DNA from: Planococcus citri
Lineage: Eukaryota; Arthropoda; Insecta; Hemiptera; Pseudococcidae
Length of the DNA: 64,000 nucleotides
NCBI RefSeq assembly: GCF_950023065.1
Contig: NC_088681.1
Location: 67,738,836-67,802,835 of the forward strand
Reading direction: 5' to 3'
The notes under the pieces were generated by a model that searched no databases, was not told the DNA's origin, and was given only the letters and a program-made list of their open reading frames with translations. Position 1 is the first letter of the stretch. Each line of letters starts with the position of its first letter. Position numbers and translations under genes: made by a program. This document shows positions 59,110 through 64,000 of this stretch, piece by piece.

Positions 59110-60652
59110 ACCAACTGATATTTCATCAGTTTTTCATATACCTACCTTTTAATAAATTAGGTAAGTATGTATTATGTTTTTTAAGCATTTTTATGGCATT
59201 TTTGAAATATTGTAATTGCCAATTGAATTTCGCTGACAGTAGGTATATTTCCTAAAATTTTATCAATTTTTTACGATTTTTATTTATTTGAATGCATTTT
59301 AATATTTTCATAACTTTTTAATTTCAACGACGTTGTACGTGATATTTTGTAATATTTTACAAACGTTATTGAAGTTTTATCAGTTTTTTGAGCATTTTGG
59401 ATGATTCTGATGCTGATTTTCAACGTTTTTATGTCATGTGTAACTTATGTTTAGGTAATTAACAATTTTTCGAACAAATTTTGATGAATTTTGCAGAAAT
59501 TTCATCAGCTTTTGGAAATTTTATACCATCTTAATGCTTCTTGAGTATTTTTATGAAATTTTTATCACGTTTCAATGACGTTTTATTTATGCAGCTTTTA
59601 CCAGTGTTTGCCACAATTTATTGATTTTTAGCCGAATTTTTTATTGAAAGATGATGCTATATTGCAGTGGATCGAAATATCAGTCTCGGAAAATAAGGGC
59701 ATGGTCCCTCAAAAATGAGAATTTTTTTGTTTTTTATGGTAAGTAAAATTCGCAGATACAAAATTTTGAGTTGAACCTTGCAGGGCCCCATTAGTTGCAG
59801 GCCACCTTACGTAAAGGTATAGGTGTACATTACGAGCTGACGAACATATGGTATTGGTACCTCTATGATTATATGTACAAATGCGCCTACTAGGTACCTA
59901 CAACAGACCTACCTAGTTCCATACGTTTTCGCATAAATTTCAAAAGCACTGGTAAGTGTTGAAAAACACCAATTTTCTAATTAGTAAGTAGGTAAGGTTA
60001 ACAATCGTAAGCGGTTTTGCACGTTTGCTTAATTTTTCAGCACATGTAAAAATATGTACTTAATTTCTGAAAAACGATAATTGGTAGAAGTAATGACGAG
60101 TAGTGCAGATATTTCACTTCTCTTAATTTAGTCAAGCAAAAAAAAAAAAAAAGTTGAAAGACGAAGAAACCTATCAAAGCCATGTACAGAATACCACACA
60201 AAATATATCGAACACCCTAATTTTTTAATGTCACAAATAAGTATAAGTTTGCGACGCTGAAAAGAAAATGGTATAAGAAACATAAAATTTCTGTTCTATC
60301 GTTTTTTTCTCAAACTTGTAGGTGTGTTTCGATCGAAACGACACCAGTAAACTCTTCGAGTAGGTAACATTAATGAATATTTACGACTACCTACACGGTT
60401 TACAAAAACTAATGAAAAATTAGCAATAATAGGCTGATGGAACAATACCCACTATGGACTTGGGTACGAAAAAATGAGCAATAAAAACACGCGTTCGAGT
60501 GCACTTTACGTTAGAAAAATCAAATAAATTTTCAACTTCTTGACGTTTGCTAATAAATTTTCAAATTTTCGACTACCTATACATATGTATGACAATTAGT
60601 GAGATTTCGGTGGTTTCGAAAATATATTATGGGTGTGGTAGGTAGTAAGTAT
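59110..60652. other. Interval upstream of the maltase gene
   Basis: AT-rich with no supported exon on either strand. It would include the maltase upstream region and, if the Corin-like gene is head to head with it, that gene's 5' part. Confidence 0.4.
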
Positions 60653-60758
60653 CTATAAAATACAGCAGGACCCTTCTAATAGTTACAGTTCTTGAACATG
60701 GATATTTGAACTGTGCGAATGGAGTTTGTGCATTGAAACGAAGCAAGTGTGTCTTCAG
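60653..60758 (+). promoter_or_regulatory. TATA box and non-coding first exon of the maltase gene
   Basis: TATAAAAT at 60,653 is followed about 30 bases later by AGTTACAGTT, a reasonable start region (~60,684). The exon ends at a CTTCAG|GTAATA donor at 60,758 and would join the acceptor TTTTTCACAG at 61,470, 41 bases before the ATG. Two short upstream frames (ATG at 60,698 and 60,719, three and six codons) lie in the leader and may limit translation. Confidence 0.5.
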
Positions 60759-61511
60759 GTAATAATATCACTAAGACGATGGTTTAATTGTTTCTTTCGT
60801 TCGCATTTGACCGAAATATGTTTTTGGATATTTTTTCGGATTTTTAAAAATTGCAATACCTAATGGTGATTAGAAAATCGGCATCGCTGCGTTTCAAAAT
60901 ATTTCTCGAGTTTCAGAAATGATATTCTTTCGAATTTGGGAAGGAAATATTTTCAAAACAGTAGTTTACTCGAAAGTAAGCGATTTGAAAATTTTTAATT
61001 GCTCAGCAGAACCGTAAAAGAGGTCTTGGATTTTGATGGCAATGGCCTAAGTCGACGCAGAATCACAAATACTAAGTATCTTTTGGAACTGGACTATTTT
61101 TCCCCAAAAAAAAGTTGGTAGGGGCTAGAGCGAAAAATGCATTATGTTTTCGAAAATTCCTCCAGAAGTTTTTTCTGAAAGACCTTCGACTCGAAATTAT
61201 AATCTCCACTGAACATTGCACTTTTCAAACACCTGGAACTTCCAGAATGGCTTGAAACCACCTCCAATCAACTCAGCATATTAATATCTGAGTATAAAGT
61301 AAATTTTAGATGTCCAACTTTTATCGGGTAAATTTTTTGAGAACATTTTCAACTTTCAAAAATCTGCTGGAGACTTCAGAATTACTCAAGATAATTGTAA
61401 ATAGTCACAGCTTTCGGTCAACTGTTACCTTAATGATGAAATTGGAGTAATCAAGGGAACTTTTTCACAGATTTTCACACCGTTTTACAATATTTTTCCA
61501 TTCGCAAAAAA

Positions 61512-62659
61512 ATGGAAGTGTGGAGAATCGTATCTTTCTTATTCTTCGTACTTGAAGCTGCTGTAGCCTTGGATACAGAATGGTGGAAACACGCGACTAT
61601 TTATCAAATATTTCTAAAATCATTCAAAGACAATGATGGCGATGGGGCCGGAGACATCAAAGGATTAATATCCAAACTGCCTTATCTGACTGAAACTGGA
61701 ATAGATACGGTTTACATACAGCCATTTTATCCTTCTTCGGGCATCGATGGAGGTTACGATGTAACCGATTACAAAGCGATAGATCCTATATATGGAACGA
61801 TGGAAGATTTCGAAGAGTTGATGAGAGAAACGAAGTCACGAGGTACCTACTGAGTTAAGCACAGCACAATCACTGAGATTCAAGACTTATTGCACCTACA
61901 GGTTTCCAAAATAATTCAGCCGATTTTTTTTGGTTAGGTATACGATGTATAATCGATTTGGTAATCAATCACACCAGCGACCAGCACGAGTGGTTTCAAA
62001 ATTCTATTAATAAAGTTCATCCATACACGGATTACTATGTATGGGTCAATGCGAAAGGACGCGATAAAGACAACAAACCTATTCCACCGAATAATTGGGT
62101 AAAAATTGAGTGAAGATTGAGAGCAAGCAATTTTTTTTTAAATCAATTACGAGGTTCACCGAGTCATTAATTTTCTGATTTTTAATCCCAAATTACAGTT
62201 CAGTTTATTCGCTATGAAACAAGATGGTTCTGCTTGGACATGGAACGACCAAAGAAAGCAATTCTATCTGCATCAAGAGAACATACAACAACCAGATTTG
62301 AATCTAAGAAACGGTGCTGTAAAAGCAGAAGTAGAGGTTGGTTAAAAGATTTCAACTTTATAAATTTCAATTTACGATCATCCATTTTAAAAATTTTCAT
62401 TCGATTTCCGATCTTTGCAGAGTATCATTAAATTCTGGTTGGATAAAGGAGTGTCTGGGTTTCGTGTAGACGTACCAATGGCTTTCATGGAAGACCCACT
62501 ACTTCGAGATAATGGACCAATTAGCCCAACAGCGACACCTTTCACCATATTTTCAGAATGCGAACGTAATCTCAATCATGCCGATACTTTCATATACGTA
62601 AGCGAATTGAACGCATTTGTGCAGAAGTACGATCAAGAGAACGAAAAAACGATTCAAAC
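61512..62659 (+). CDS. Secreted alpha-glucosidase (maltase), GH13, 3' incomplete
   Basis: Four exons join in phase: 61,512-61,842, 61,938-62,098, 62,199-62,336, 62,421-62,659 (donor AAC|GTAAGT); the rest is beyond the window. After a signal peptide (IVSFLFFVLEAAVA) the protein reads LDTEWWKHATIYQIFLKSFK, DNDGDGAGDIKGL and SSGIDGGYDVTDYKAIDPIYG, the standard insect maltase start. DLVINHTSDQHEWF is GH13 region I, GSAWTWNDQRKQFYLH and QPDLNLRN precede region II, and GFRVDVPMAF carries the Asp nucleophile. The acid/base Glu is expected in the next exon. It hydrolyses terminal alpha-1,4-linked glucose from sugars, outside the cell, usually in gut or saliva. Region I has LVINH where DFVPNH is usual. 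The next intron holds a foldback element from 62,771. Confidence 0.92.
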
Positions 62660-62770
62660 GTAAGTGTTCATTCGTTATTTCCATTCATAAAATTCAAAGA
62701 AAAGATTAGGTACCCCTAATTTAAATAAAGATAAATCTTTTTTTTTTTTTTTAAAAGAAGTTTCGACTAA

Positions 62771-64000
62771 CAAGGGAACCTCTTCAGGTATCCGCCTCCG
62801 ATTTGAACGGGACCGCCATTTTTGAAAAGAGCATGTTCTAAAATCCCCAAATCCAAATTTTCAGCTGCCCAAGTTCATTTTTCGATTTTTGGCGAATTTT
62901 TGAAAATCCAAAATTGACTATTTTGGTGATTTATGTTTTTTTTCCAAAAAAGTACGTACATGATCAGTAAAAATGATCAAAATAAATCCTAAAACTGATA
63001 ATGATCCCCCAAATCCAAATTTCGCCATTTCCAGCCATTCTAGAGCCTCCAGCGCGATTTTTCAATTTCTCCAGAATTTTAAATTTGCTCCAGAAGACGT
63101 GAATATGAAGTTGGGCAGCTGAAAATCGAGTTGTGTGTCATACTCGATCTGTTTAATGAATTTATCCACATTTCACCCGATTCTGGAGGAAACACCTCAA
63201 GAGTGGTTTTTTGACCAGCTTTTTTTCAAAATAAAAATATGTACAAAAACCAAAAATTTCTCGTTTACGAGAAAATTTTCGAAATTTGCGCGAATCGCAG
63301 TATTTTGTCATGAACTAACCCCACGAGGGCGAATGTCGCCATTTCCAGCAATTCTGGAGCCTCCAGCGCGATTTTTCAATTTCTCCAGGGGCTACAGAAC
63401 GGCTGGAAATGGGGAAATTCACCCTCGTAGGCTTGATTAATGACAAAATACAGCAACTCGCGCGTTTTTCGATAATTTTCTCGCAAACGAGAAATTTTTG
63501 ATTTTTGAATATTTTTATTAGATACTTATGAAAAAAGCTGGTCAAAAAACCACTCTTGAGGTGTCCGCTCCAGATTCGGCTCAAATGTGGATAAATTCGT
63601 TAAACAGATTGAGTATGACACACAACTCGATTTTCAGCTGCCCAACTTCATATTAACGCCTTCTATGAGCAAATTCAAAATTCTGGAGAAATTGAAAAGT
63701 AGCGCTGGAGGCTCCAGAATGGCTGGAAATGGCGGAACTCGTCCTCAGGGGGTTTGTTGTGGACGAAATACAGCGATTCGCGCAAATTTCAAAAATTTCC
63801 TCGCAAACAGGAAACTTTTGATTTTTTTTGATTTTTTATTATGAAAAAAGCTGGTCAAAAAACCACTCTTGAGGTGTCCCTCCCAAAACAGACTCAAATG
63901 TGGAGATCGAGTATAATACACAACTCGATTTTTAGCTGCCCAACTTCATATTCACGCCTTGTGGAGCAAATTGAAAATTCTGGAGAAATTGAAAAATCGC
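62771..64000. mobile_element. Foldback element of the 48,103 type, cut by window edge
   Basis: Begins CAAGGGAACCTCTTCAGGTA and keeps the order of the 48,103-51,817 element: TTTGAACGGGACCGCC, CTGCCCAAGTTCATTTTTCG, GCCTCCAGCGCGATTTTTC. Inverted copies of GAGTGGTTTTTTGACCAGCT occur inside (63,197; 63,536; 63,850). It lies in a maltase intron. The right end is outside the window. Confidence 0.75.

Overview
The window looks like insect nuclear DNA: it is AT-rich, the genes have short exons with GT..AG introns, TAGGTACCTA-type repeats are common, and two gene models are animal-type (a Corin-like mosaic serine protease and an insect maltase). A hemipteran such as a scale insect or aphid is a guess, not shown. 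There is no bacterial-style organisation. No intact tRNA or rRNA gene was found, only one tRNA-derived SINE head.

Layout. 0-32 kb is an accessory region of tandem and dispersed duplications. It holds small secreted-type or low-complexity exons (a Ser/Thr-rich mucin-like exon, an acidic Pro/Tyr exon, a signal-peptide gene at 31.3 kb), at least six short proline-rich ORFs, and a duplicated family with an immunoglobulin-like F-strand motif and Cys/Tyr-rich 3' exons, most copies broken by stops, indels or lost splice sites. A unit at 6.5-8.2 kb recurs at 26.7-30.6 kb, the second copy split by a 2 kb foldback transposon. Copia-like LTR ends and several TA-flanked MITEs also lie here.

32-45 kb is mostly repeats: a TTTACCAA minisatellite, a 3.3 kb foldback element, a TTGGCTGGCA array, a TA-flanked MITE and a 2.2 kb near-perfect palindrome. 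Among them are two in-phase minus-strand exons of an unrecognised gene (38.48-39.80 kb) with a possible 5' exon near 40 kb.

45.5-55.6 kb (minus) is the best gene: eleven exons giving part of a Frizzled domain, two LDL-receptor A domains, an SRCR domain and a trypsin domain with an intact triad, the layout of Corin. Its 6.9 kb intron holds nested foldback elements. 61.5-62.7 kb (plus) is the 5' half of a secreted GH13 alpha-glucosidase with a TATA box upstream; it runs off the right edge. The two genes are head to head unless the protease gene extends past the maltase.

The most notable non-gene signal is a set of 2-4 kb foldback elements with arms of several hundred bp to about 1 kb. Two sets of ends exist (AAAGGGTATTCC and CCGGCATATGACAATAG), plus two related types, and several share a hairpin word, CTGGAGCCTCCAG.
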